Source: Fodinibius sp034521915 | GTDB lineage: Bacteria; Bacteroidota; Rhodothermia; Balneolales; Balneolaceae | Assembly: GCF_034521915.1 (NCBI RefSeq) | Contig: NZ_JAXHLU010000013.1 | Coordinates: forward strand, 124,001-188,000 | Direction: 5' to 3' | Length of the DNA stretch: 64,000 nucleotides | Shown: piece by piece, positions 25,803 to 35,179 of the stretch | Layout: each line of letters opens with the position of its first letter | Numbering within the stretch: position 1 is the first letter of the stretch | Position numbers and translations under genes: made by a program | Notes under the pieces: generated by a model | The model's input: the letters and a program-made list of their open reading frames with translations, nothing else | What the model was told of the DNA's origin: nothing | Database searches by the model: none

Positions 25803-26138
25803 ATGATAACCTATCTTCAATCCTTGCTGTACTTTATCGTAGCCGGACTCTTTGAAATTGGGGGCGGCTATCTTGTTTGGCTCTGGCTGCGGGAAAGCAA
25901 AAGCTGGTGGTACGGACTTTCCGGGATGATCTTGCTGGCACTCTACGGCTTCATTCCCACCCTGCAACCGGCTCACTTCGGCCGAGTATATGCTGCCTAT
26001 GGCGGGGTATTTATCATTCTATCGATGCTGTGGGGATGGAAAATAGATGGCATCCAACCCGACAAGTTTGATATTATAGGTGCCCTGTTGGCCCTGGCTG
26101 GTGTTGCCATCATGATGTACTGGCCACGAGGATCCTAA
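25803..26138 (+). CDS. YnfA-family (UPF0060) small membrane protein
   Basis: A 111-residue protein with four transmembrane helices. FIVAGLFEIGGGYLVWLWLRE and YAAYGGVFIILSMLWGWKIDG are strong UPF0060 signatures. Related proteins of the small-multidrug-resistance superfamily move cationic compounds. UPF0060 members are often found near ars and other metal genes, though their substrate is unsettled. It is divergent from the cysteine-rich ArsR-type gene. Confidence 0.85.
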   Translation: MITYLQSLLYFIVAGLFEIGGGYLVWLWLRESKSWWYGLSGMILLALYGFIPTLQPAHFGRVYAAYGGVFIILSMLWGWKIDGIQPDKFDIIGALLALAGVAIMMYWPRGS

Positions 26139-26226
26139 TAAAATGTACACTTCTCCATATTTGACTGTCGCTGACAAAGGTTATATGTTTTATTGTTATT
26201 GAATTTTTAAACAATAAAACATTATT

Positions 26227-26682
26227 ATGAATTCTTTTCTTACCGGTCCGTTACAAAAGAGAGGGCTGCTCTATGGCTTGTTAGGAACCTTGCTTATGTC
26301 TCTCATTATGTTAATTGGAATGGGAACTGGACTGAGCCCGATTCCCCAACCCATTCCGCTGGCTATTGTAACATCAGTATTGGACAATATAGCCCAACCG
26401 CTGCTTATAATATTCGCGATCTTCACCCACTTTGGCTACGGCGCCTTTTGGGGTGCGGTGCTATTTCGAGTAGTAAAGAAGCGCGGCCAAACCTGGCACG
26501 GCCTTGCCATGGGCCTATTTCTCTGGTTCATTATGGAATTGCTCGTACTGCCATGGCTGGGATGGGGCGTATTTGGCTCGGCCATCACCCCTAAAATTGC
26601 CGTTGCCACCTTGGCCCTCCACCTTGGTGTACGGCGGAGTATCGGGCTGGGGTTTAAACAGGATCTCACCAGCAACCGATAG
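26227..26682 (+). CDS. Predicted four-helix membrane protein, unknown function
   Basis: I do not recognise this 151-residue protein. It has about four hydrophobic helices, with Pro-rich GTGLSPIPQPIPLAIVTSVLD between helices 1 and 2, and small charged loops. The end is Arg/Lys-rich. Its neighbours are the YnfA-like gene (88 bp upstream) and a CC-motif protein (48 bp downstream), so it may belong to the same resistance group. Confidence 0.6.
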   Translation: MNSFLTGPLQKRGLLYGLLGTLLMSLIMLIGMGTGLSPIPQPIPLAIVTSVLDNIAQPLLIIFAIFTHFGYGAFWGAVLFRVVKKRGQTWHGLAMGLFLWFIMELLVLPWLGWGVFGSAITPKIAVATLALHLGVRRSIGLGFKQDLTSNR

Positions 26683-26730
26683 TTCTAACTAGCACAATTA
26701 TCTAATCAAATTAAACGCAAACTATTCACT

Positions 26731-27093
26731 ATGTCCGACAATCGATCCATTGCATGTAATTTAGCTGCAATTGATAAAAATGAACGAGAGCAACACAAGG
26801 CCAACTCAGCGGAGGTATTCACCGCTATCGAAGAATGGCTGGAACTATTTAACGGCTACGCCTTTCGCCTTCCAACCGACAGCAAAATAATTGAAAAGGC
26901 GGCAGTTTTTATGGCCCGCGAACGACAGTGCTGCCCCTTCTTCGAATTTAACCTGGAAGTAACACCGGAGAGCGGCCCGGTTTGGCTGAAACTCACCGGC
27001 AATCAAAAGGTTAAAGAATTCATCAAACACAATATAATCCCCCAGCTAAAACAGGGACAGCCGGGAATAAGGCCGCAAAGCTCAGAAACATAG
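26731..27093 (+). CDS. Conserved CC-motif protein of unknown function
   Basis: A 120-residue soluble protein that I cannot name. The central part, AAVFMARERQCCPFFEFNLEV, has a vicinal Cys pair followed by Pro-Phe-Phe-x-Phe, a pattern I associate with small proteins near metal or metalloid resistance genes. It probably binds a soft metal; this is inference only. Between its stop and 27361, about 270 bp show no gene. Confidence 0.6.
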   Translation: MSDNRSIACNLAAIDKNEREQHKANSAEVFTAIEEWLELFNGYAFRLPTDSKIIEKAAVFMARERQCCPFFEFNLEVTPESGPVWLKLTGNQKVKEFIKHNIIPQLKQGQPGIRPQSSET

Positions 27094-27361
27094 CCGACAA
27101 TACATTTCTAATATGGGATCAAATGCTACACACAGATACTTAGATGAAGTAATTAAACATCTATTATAGAGTCATTACAGCAATCTCTTTTCTGCGGATC
27201 TTAGTACAGGAATCGCCATACTCTGTTAGCGCTATCTCTGATAAGTAATAAAATGTGAAACTGTTCGCATTTTACTCAGTTCTCTATAAATTTATGTCAC
27301 TGTTTTTAGGGCTAAATTCCAACTTTTCTGTAAATTCCTTCATAATCACATCCGTGCTATC

Positions 27362-28715
27362 ATGAAACGTCTGTTGCTACTTCCTTTTCTGATACTTTTT
27401 GCCTGTAACACCCAGGCGCAAGACCTCACTATTGATCCCAAAATGTACGATATCATCCGATTCGGTCAGTGCCGACCGGCTGGAATCAGACATCCGGACA
27501 CTGGCCGGCTTCGGCACACGGCATACCATGTCTGACACCACCTCATCAACGCGGGGTATTGGCGCGGCACGCCGGTGGATTAAGCAGGAGTTCGAATCCA
27601 TCAGCGAAAAATGCGGCGGCTGCCTGGAAGTCCACGAGCAGCGTACGCTTGTCGAGGGGGACCCCGACAGCCGAATTGATGAAGATACCTGGATTGTAAA
27701 CGTCTATGCTGTGTTAAAGGGTAATACCCATCCCAACCGCTATGTAATTATGAGCGGCGATATCGACAGCCGAGCCTCCGACATTATGAATGACAGCATT
27801 GCTGCGCCGGGTGCCAATGATAATGCAACGGGGATGGCCGGAGCTATTGAGGCAGCGCGCGTACTCTCAAACTATGAATTTGAGAACAGCATCATATTTG
27901 CCGGGCTTTCCGGAGAAGAGCAGGGCCTCTACGGCGGACGATTTATGGCCGAGAAAGCCAAGGAAGAAGGATGGGATATTATTGGCGTGCTCAACAACGA
28001 TATGATTGGTAATATTCGGGGCATCGACGGGGTGATCGACAACCGCGAGTTCCGCATATTTTCTGAGCCTTACTCGGCAAATGCAACCGAGCGTGAACTA
28101 CAGATGAAACGGTTTTACGGCGGAGAAAACGACGGGATTTCACGTCAGCTTGCCCGCTATATCTATGAGACCACTTCATTGTATATGCCGCAAATGGATC
28201 CCATGCTCATCTACCGGCTCGATCGCTTTGGTCGGGGCGGGCATCATCGACCGTTTAACGAGGCCGGCTTTGCCGGAGTTCGTATTATGGAAGCTCATGA
28301 AAATTATACCCAGCAACACCAAGACATCCGCACGGAGGATGGTATTGAATATGGGGATGTAATTGAACACGTGAACTTCAATTATGCTAAGAAACTTACC
28401 GCTGTTAACGCCGTAGCTATGGCTTCGCTGGCTGAAGCCCCGCCTAAACCTGCAAATGTAGAAATTGGCGGTGCAGTAGAACCTTCTACTACCCTGCGAT
28501 GGGACAAACCGGACAGCGACCTGATCAAAGGCTACAAAATATACTGGCGGCCTACCTCTGCACCACTCTGGGAAAATGTCCGCTATGTGGGTAATGTCAA
28601 TAAATTTACGCTGGAAAACATTGTTATCGATAATTACCTCTTTGGGGTTACCGCTGTAGGCAAGGATGGCCACGAAAGCGTCGTTTCGTATCCAAGTGGA
28701 CTTATTCGAGACTAG
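27362..28715 (+). CDS. M28-family metallopeptidase with C-terminal FnIII-like domain, one frameshift
   Basis: Secreted zinc peptidase. The signal peptide MKRLLLLPFLILFACNTQAQ starts at 27362. After MYDIIR an extra T near 27465 shifts the frame to SVSADRLESDIRTLAGFGTR, where the rest is open. Metal motifs are SGDIDSRASD, APGANDNATG, GEEQG, LNNDMIG and the C-terminal HHRPFNEAGF/EAHENYTQ. The first His ligand of classical M28 (GAHYDSR) is Asp here. Residues from about 350 resemble a fibronectin type III domain (TTLRWDKPDSDLIKGYKIYW). The repaired length is about 450. Confidence 0.82.
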
Positions 28716-28756
28716 AAATATGAGCGCCTAACATTATTTCCTTTCTGAGTTCTATA

Positions 28757-28790
28757 AAAGGCTGGCAGCTAACTGTCGGCCTTTTTATTT
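28757..28790 (+). terminator. Rho-independent terminator after the M28 peptidase
   Basis: AAAGGCTGGCAG, loop CTAA, CTGTCGGCCTTT, then further T residues. Ten of twelve stem positions pair. Confidence 0.75.
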
Positions 28791-28872
28791 GGATATAGTA
28801 TCGATCCTGCAACCTGTAATATAGCCTATCCAAGCAGTGGTAGTCTCTAAATATTTATGTACTTTACAGCTT

Positions 28873-29439
28873 ATGAAAAACACTCATTTTCATATCAAAA
28901 ATATGGTTTGCAGCCATTGTGCCGAGGTTCTGGAAGAAAAACTATCCCAGGCCGGCTTTAAGATTGAACGAATTGAACTGGGTGAACTGTACCTGTCGGA
29001 AGCTCTTGATGAACAAGAATATGGGCAGTTAGTAAATCTAATTCAAGATAATGGTTTTGATCTTATCGATGATGAAAACAGCCGCATCGTGGAACAAATT
29101 AAGCAGCTCATCATCCAACAGGTTCGTTCAAACACCCCGATGCAAAAGAATTTATCTGATTTATTAACCGACAAGATTCATAAAGATTATCAGCAGCTAA
29201 GCCGACTGTTTTCGGCCGTGGAGGGTAAATCCATTGAGCGTTACTTTATCCTGCAAAAGATCGAACGAGCCAAAGAGCTCATCGTCTATGATGAGAAAAG
29301 TCTGAGCCAAATCGCCTTGGAGCTCGACTACAGCAGCCAGCAGCATTTTTCGCGGCAGTTTAAAAAGGAGACCGGCCTTGCCCCTTCCCACTTCAAAGAT
29401 ATCAAAGAAAATAAGCGCACTTCTATCGACCAGTTGTGA
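28873..29439 (+). CDS. AraC-family regulator with N-terminal HMA-like metal-binding domain
   Basis: The 188 residues combine a heavy-metal-associated fold (1-65, with FHIKNMVCSHCAEVLEEKL giving the CxxC of HMA domains) and a C-terminal AraC DNA-binding domain (about 110-180) with KSLSQIALELDYSSQQHFSR then QFKKETG. It probably senses a soft metal directly and activates the P1B ATPase gene starting about 230 bp downstream. I choose the ATG at 28873 because the domain begins right there; an upstream TTG-type extension adds only non-conserved residues. Confidence 0.85.
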   Translation: MKNTHFHIKNMVCSHCAEVLEEKLSQAGFKIERIELGELYLSEALDEQEYGQLVNLIQDNGFDLIDDENSRIVEQIKQLIIQQVRSNTPMQKNLSDLLTDKIHKDYQQLSRLFSAVEGKSIERYFILQKIERAKELIVYDEKSLSQIALELDYSSQQHFSRQFKKETGLAPSHFKDIKENKRTSIDQL

Positions 29440-29667
29440 GATAACTCGCACACTGATATTATCTCCACTCAGCATCACTCCCCACAAAATATACTTCGCC
29501 CTAAGCCGCTATTCCAAGTGGTAACCACTCCCATACAAAATCCTGCAAAAGATTTACATAAAGATGCAAGAACTGCATAGCGGCGAATCCTATCTTAAGA
29601 ATTGAAATTCTTTGCATCCCCAACTTCCCATGCATCAAAGGGGTTTGAACAAAACCACAGCTTATTA

Positions 29668-31619
29668 ATGATATCATTTGTACAAAGATATAAAGAAGCT
29701 GTCAGCAGCGCATTGCTACTGGCAATAGCTATCGTAACAGAACACGCCGTATCATTTTCGGGTCAAGCTTACGTGTACCTGCCGCTCTATGGACTCTCGT
29801 ACCTGGCCGTAGGTGGACCGGTCTGGATGAAGGCCTTTCGATCCATCAAAAACGGCACCATTTTCAGCGAATTTATGTTGATGGGCATTGCCACCGTCGG
29901 CGCTTTTGCTATCGGCGAATACACCGAAGGAGTGGCAGTAATGCTCTTCTATATGATTGGGGAATATGCCCAACACGGGGCGGTCAACCGCGCCAAAAAC
30001 TCCATCAAAGCCCTTATTAATCAACAGCCCGATACGGCTATAATTGAACGCGATGGTAATACCGAAGAGGCCCATCCTTCTGAAGTCAAAATTGGAGAAA
30101 TCATCCAGGTCAAGCCCGGCGAAAAAGTACCGCTGGACGGGCAACTACTCACCGAGAAAGCCTCGTTTAATACCGCTGCCCTCACCGGCGAATCTAAGCC
30201 CATGAGTCGCCAGGCCGGTGAAGACGTCTGGGCGGGATCTATCAATCAGGATACCCCGGTACGGATTGAGGTGACCAGCAGCTTTGAAGATACCAAGCTT
30301 TCGAACATCCTACAGATGGTTCAGGAAGCCTCTAAACGGAAGGCGCCTACCCAGCGATTTATGACTCGCTTTGCCAAAATTTATACGCCTATTGTAGTTT
30401 GGCTGGCAGTAGCGCTGACGTTTCTTCCGTATCTAGTTGTTGAAAATTACGTCTTCCAGGATTGGTTTTACCGGGCGCTTATCTTCCTCGTTGTTTCCTG
30501 TCCCTGCGGACTGGTGATTTCCATCCCCCTTGGCTATTTCGGTGGCATTGGTGCAGCATCGCGCAACGGCATCCTGTTTAAAGGATCAGACTTCCTGGAT
30601 CAGCTGCGTAAAATCACCATCCTATTTATGGATAAGACCGGCACCATGACCGAGGGGTCTTTTGAAGTACAGGATGTCCAACCTGTAAACGGATACAGCC
30701 AAGAAGCGATCCTTCGGCTGGCCGCCTCCCTGGAACAGCAATCCACACATCCCATTGCCAGGGCTATTCTCAACAGCGTTAACGGGCAGCCCCTGCATTC
30801 CGTAAAAAAACAACAGGAAGTTTCTGGGAAGGGGCTGCAGGGTATTATCGATCAAAAAACGGTGCTGGTTGGCAATCGTGCGCTCTTGCAGGAATTCGAT
30901 ATTCAACTAGCTACCGACGAACTGGATCCCTCCTGCACTTATGTGCATGTGGCCAAAGATGGAATGCATGTGGGTACCATCAGCATTGCCGATCGCATTA
31001 AAGAGACAGCAAGCAGGCCATTGAACAGCTGCACCAATTGGGGATCTCCGAGCTCGTTATGCTGTCCGGCGACAATCAGGCGGTCGTCGATCGTGTGGCC
31101 GCAAAGCTGAATATAGACCGGGCCTATGGCGGCCTGCTACCCGATGAAAAGTATCGCTATGTAGAACAAGCCCTGGACGCATCCCAAACGGTAGGATTTG
31201 TCGGCGACGGGGTCAACGATGCACCGGTCATTACGCTGGCCGATGTAGGCATTGCCATGGGCGGTATCGGCTCAGATGCTACGGTTGAAACAGCAGACGT
31301 AGTAATTCAAACGGATCAGCCTTCTAAAATTCCCACAGCTATAGAAATTGCCCATTTTACCCACCGCGTGGTATGGCAAAATATTAGTTTTGCGCTGGGG
31401 ATCAAGGTCTTGGTAATGGCGCTGGCCGCTTTTGGAATGGCAAATATGTGGGGGGCTATTTTCGCTGATGTAGGGGTAGCACTGCTGGCCATTGCCAATG
31501 CCATTCGGATTCAGCATAAATATTCAGCTGACCAGACGACCTTTCCCCTATCATCAAGCAGTACTGATACGAAATCACGAACCAATAATCCCCCTGAAAC
31601 CTGCTGTGAGGCATGCTAG
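29668..31619 (+). CDS. P1B-type heavy-metal ATPase (ZntA/CadA-like), one frameshift
   Basis: Membrane pump for Zn(II)/Cd(II)/Pb(II)-type ions. All catalytic motifs are present: TGES, SCPCGLV (the metal-site CPC), DKTGTMTEG, STHPIARAI (the HP motif) and VGDGVNDAP. It ends CCEAC, a possible metal tail. There is no N-terminal HMA domain. At about 31010 one base is missing, so the chain stops after RIKETA and resumes in another frame as KQAIEQLHQLGISELVMLSG. The repaired length is about 650 residues, normal for the family. The start is taken as the ATG at 29668; a TTG at 29602 is also possible. Confidence 0.88.
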
Positions 31620-31841
31620 CTGTTATCAACTTTTGGATTGCCAAACAATGCTGGATGTAACTATCCCAAGTGGACAACTAACAAAGTCTAAGCAATACCG
31701 AAGCAGCGCATCAACCACATACTGAGACAAGTATTTTTATATGGCTTTTAATTTTATTTAGTAGTAAATTATTCGATAATCATTTACACATGCCGCAATC
31801 AGGCAACGTTAAGCGTACATATAGCACGAACTCATTTGCAT

Positions 31842-32057
31842 ATGATCCCCCAAGACACTACGAAGTGGCAAAAATTCTATGCCACCGGTAAATACAAAGG
31901 ATTCCGAAAAATCAGCGAACACGTTTTTAAATTATCCGGTACTACCCGTGTAACATTTACTAACGGTGAAAAAAAGGTCTATGCCGCCGGTAATTTTAAA
32001 GAAGAGGCGCTGGAGAAAATCTTTAAACAGATTGATCGGCACTACTCCAGCAATTAG
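31842..32057 (+). CDS. Small protein, unknown function
   Basis: I do not recognise this 71-residue protein. It is rich in Lys and aromatic residues (WQKFYATGKYKGFRKI, VFKLSGTTRVTFTNGEKKVY) and has an end helix with EEALEKIFKQIDRHY. It lies alone, about 220 bp after the ATPase gene, with nothing recognisable in between. It could be spurious, but the composition is protein-like. Confidence 0.45.
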   Translation: MIPQDTTKWQKFYATGKYKGFRKISEHVFKLSGTTRVTFTNGEKKVYAAGNFKEEALEKIFKQIDRHYSSN

Positions 32058-32231
32058 CAAATATTCTGCCAGGCAGGTCCATTATTACTTCGCCTTTGAT
32101 TTGCTGAAATTATGGTCTTTACTGCTACTTTCCTTTATCCCACACTTGTTACGGGATGAAAGTTGAGTCCTTTTTTATTTTATGTATTTTAGGACCGAAA
32201 CAGTTGATCAAAATTTTAGCAGATATTTATT

Positions 32232-32549
32232 ATGACACAAGAAGAAGCAAATAACGGAAATCGGCTTATTGAAAATCTGATGGGTAGTACCATTAAGATT
32301 GATCAGGAGGATGTCAAAGATATCCCCCTGGCCTTTCTTGCTGTTGAGGATATGAAGTTCCACGAGTCGTGGAAATGGTTAATGCCGGTAGTTACTAAGG
32401 TTGAAGAAGACCTTGGCTACAGCGTACTCATTCAAGATAACTTCTGCCGCGTAATTGTTGACGAGGATACCGGTTATGAGCACGAGGGCGAATCCAAGCT
32501 GGATGCGGTCTGGCATGCTATCACTGCATGTCTTGACAGCGAACTGTAA
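32232..32549 (+). CDS. Conserved hypothetical protein
   Basis: A 105-residue acidic protein with no recognised family. It contains FHESWKWLMPVVTKVEEDLG and ends KLDAVWHAITACLDSEL, a helical layout like other short phage-type or housekeeping orphans. A strong terminator follows 23 bp after the stop, which supports it being a real, monocistronic gene. Confidence 0.6.
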   Translation: MTQEEANNGNRLIENLMGSTIKIDQEDVKDIPLAFLAVEDMKFHESWKWLMPVVTKVEEDLGYSVLIQDNFCRVIVDEDTGYEHEGESKLDAVWHAITACLDSEL

Positions 32550-32571
32550 TGCTTGTACATGCAAGTTTTTT

Positions 32572-32604
32572 AAGCCTCAATCCACCAAGATTGGGGCTTT
32601 TTCA
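32572..32604 (+). terminator. Rho-independent terminator
   Basis: Stem AAGCCTCAATC / GATTGGGGCTT with a 6-nt loop, followed by TTT. Ten of eleven positions pair. Confidence 0.8.
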
Positions 32605-32699
32605 TTTTTGCTCTATGATAAATATCATACTTGTTGATAGTTGAAAAATTAATTAACACAATTACGATTTTTTATTCATATCAACACAACCTATTTATC

Positions 32700-33131
32700 A
32701 TGGAGCATTCCCAACTGCGTATTTCTGACAACTGGTTATCATTTTCGAACGACGACTTGGTAATACCAACTGTTTGTAGTGTCCTTCTGCTGCTTTCCTC
32801 GATTACGCCCCTGCTGCAAGTTGTCTTACTTGAACTGCTGAAAGTTTATGAGCCCATCAGCAGTGCACTGGGACTCGAGCTAACACAATTTGTTTTTGCC
32901 AGTTATGGACTTATTTCAATAGCTATATTCTACCAGTTTTATAATGCCGAGACACAGTGGTCCAAAATCGTTGCCAATATTTTGGGCGTGCTATTCTTCT
33001 ATCCCCTGATTACGCTGATCATTCGGTCGTTTGGCTATAATGCTACCGGCGTATTTTTCGCAGCCGCCCTGATTTATGGGTGCTTTTTCATCGGCATTGG
33101 ATTGTACCGTTCAGCCAATCCACAAAAGTGA
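32700..33131 (+). CDS. Predicted four-helix membrane protein, unknown function
   Basis: The 143 residues from the ATG at 32700 (MEHSQLRISDNWL) contain about four transmembrane helices and short soluble ends. No family is recognised. The longer frame to 32631 would add AT-rich intergenic translation and is not preferred. It is convergent with the nucleotidyltransferase gene, only 4 bp apart. Confidence 0.55.
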   Translation: MEHSQLRISDNWLSFSNDDLVIPTVCSVLLLLSSITPLLQVVLLELLKVYEPISSALGLELTQFVFASYGLISIAIFYQFYNAETQWSKIVANILGVLFFYPLITLIIRSFGYNATGVFFAAALIYGCFFIGIGLYRSANPQK

Positions 33132-33135
33132 CCGA

Positions 33136-33903
33136 TTATTTGATAAAATCGTTGAATGCCGCAAAGTATCCCTCAAAATGGCCAGTGTCGTATCGCTGAA
33201 GCTGACCGGGCATCGGCATCCCCAACACAGACTTCCCTTCTTTTATCAGTTGGCGGATGGCAGGTGTTAACTGCAGCTCTCCGCCGGCATCAGTAGAAAT
33301 ATGCTGGAGGGCATCAAAAATTGTGGCGTCCAGTACATACCGGCAGGTTGATGCCCAACGGCTGGATGTTTCTCCGCTTGTGGGTTTCTCGATAATATCA
33401 GCAAGCTTACCAAAGCGTTGCCTAGCTATGCCGGGCTCCTCGAAAACGACCACACCACGTGAGGATACTTCGGCTTTGGGAATCCGATACGTGGACAGTA
33501 CCGCCGCCGCTTGGTTTTGCTGTTTTAACGCCATCAGCTCTTTCAGATGATCTGATCGGCCCGCACCGCGAACCGGCGCATCAGAAAAAACAACTGCAAA
33601 CGATTCATCACCAATAAAATTATTGGCCTTCAAAATCGCCTCACCCGGCCCTGAGGCGGAATTATCTTCTACCAATTGAATGCCGGGCTTGTCCCCAAAA
33701 TAGTTGAAAATAGCGCTATGCTCGGTCCGTGCTACAATTACAATTTCACAAATACCGGCTGCGTTCAGCTCATCCAGAATATGCTGTAATACCGGCTTTT
33801 TACCAAGCGGCAACATAGGCTTGGGCAAATAATCACTGATGGGTTGCATACGAGTTCCCAGACCAGCGGCGGGAATTATGGCTTTCGAAATGTTGCTCAT
33901 CAC
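33136..33903 (-). CDS. GalU-like NDP-sugar pyrophosphorylase
   Basis: A 255-residue nucleotidyltransferase of the RmlA/GalU fold: AIIPAAGLGTRMQPISDYLP followed by KPMLPLGKKPVLQHI is the nucleotide-binding signature, and VVFSDAPV and ADIIEKP are the metal and sugar motifs. GGELQLTPAI is characteristic of UTP-glucose-1-phosphate uridylyltransferases. The likely reaction is UTP plus glucose-1-phosphate to UDP-glucose, although other sugars are possible. It is slightly shorter than typical GalU (about 290 residues). Alternative starts MM differ by one codon. Confidence 0.85.
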   Translation of the reverse strand: MMSNISKAIIPAAGLGTRMQPISDYLPKPMLPLGKKPVLQHILDELNAAGICEIVIVARTEHSAIFNYFGDKPGIQLVEDNSASGPGEAILKANNFIGDESFAVVFSDAPVRGAGRSDHLKELMALKQQNQAAAVLSTYRIPKAEVSSRGVVVFEEPGIARQRFGKLADIIEKPTSGETSSRWASTCRYVLDATIFDALQHISTDAGGELQLTPAIRQLIKEGKSVLGMPMPGQLQRYDTGHFEGYFAAFNDFIK

Positions 33904-34080
33904 TATGGTATTTATATATTTTGCGTTAAGTTCTGGAATGCAGGTAACCAGTTATTTGCTATTTAAGTTGTAAAGGAATTACCGGAAAGCTCAATTACTT
34001 TTTGCTACGCAAAATAGCAATAAGTCGTTGGTAGCTCGTTACATTCTAATAACGGTATAGATTAATAAATACCAGGCCGG

Positions 34081-35019
34081 GAATTTCAAAAATGATCTCA
34101 GAGCCGGACTACCCACTCCAATTTTACCGTCATTGTCAACGGTTCCCATCTGGCAACTTCTGTCCACCGTGCTTGCAATTGCATTCTTAAGCTTTACCCA
34201 GTCGATAGCACTGGCCAAAACGATAGTTCGCCCCATCCCCAACTACAAGATCGATTCAAATCAAGGATTGTTCAGTATTAGACTTACAAATACGGTCGAA
34301 TCGATTTTAAGGCCTGTCCCGTTGCCGGCATTTTCGCCTATCGCAGATAATGATGAAAATAGAGCCAAGAGCAGTATCTCACTTCTGATAAGTGCGGCAA
34401 TAGTAGCTACTCACCGATGCTATTTTTAATACCATTGATCTACTATTTGCCAAAAACTGTCTTGCCCGCAATTACCATCACCACTGTGCCGGAACTAGTT
34501 GAGTTGGTCTAGCACCATTTCTATGGAATGTTCGTACTCGTGAATTCATCCTATTAATAGTCACCTTTACTGCTACCCTGACATTGGGGATCCTTAAAGA
34601 TATTGGTATCGGAGTACTAATTTCGCTTAGCATTGTCATCCACCGCAGTAATTATCCTAATAGTGTGATGTTGAGCCGAATCCCCGGCACCGATCACTTT
34701 TGATAACTTCAATGCCACCCCCGAAGCAATTACCCAAACCCACGCAATTATCGTGCGGATTGCCGCCTTACTTTATTTTACCAACATCCTCTATCTAAAA
34801 AATAAACTAGAACAGCTCGAAATTAAAAGTGATAAGAATATCGATCAGGTTATTATTGATGCGATCGATATAAATGATGTGGATGCCAGCGCACTGGACT
34901 GGCATATGTTATTGGCAATCATCAATTTCACCTGGATATCCCGCGAGCCGTTGACAGCCTGGATAATCAACAAGAGGAAGCCTCACACCTGGCTTAACCA
35001 TTTGCCCTCAATTTTATAG
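34081..35019 (+). pseudogene. SulP-family sulfate permease remnant
   Basis: Decayed SulP/SLC26 transporter. Separate frames give, in family order, GLPTPILPSLSTVPIWQL, LAIAFLSFTQSIALAKTI, YKIDSNQGLF, IYYLPKTVLPAITI, TATLTLGILKDIGIGVLISL, MLSRIPGTDHF, and from the STAS domain RIAALLYFTNILYLKNKLE and IDINDVDASALDW. The N-terminal half of the transporter is absent, and several frameshifts and stops interrupt the rest. It fills most of the 1.3-kb gap before mnmG; 33904-34080 shows nothing. Confidence 0.8.
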
Positions 35020-35142
35020 TACAAGCTAAAATTTTTCTGGAAAATTCCTTATTTTCGGTGACTACTCTGGATAACACATGATACATATTCTTAGAAACAC
35101 TATTTTTGAGACTCCTCAAGCTATCCGGCACTCATTTTATTA

Positions 35143-35154
35143 GCACTTAAGTGC
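35143..35154. promoter_or_regulatory. Palindrome upstream of mnmG
   Basis: GCACTTAAGTGC is a perfect 12-bp palindrome flanked by TTTTATTA on the left and AATAAAA on the right, so the symmetry extends almost 27 bp. It ends 25 bp before the mnmG start. It could be an operator or a hairpin; no regulator is suggested. Confidence 0.45.
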
Positions 35155-35179
35155 AATAAAAACAAATACTTAGATCGTA

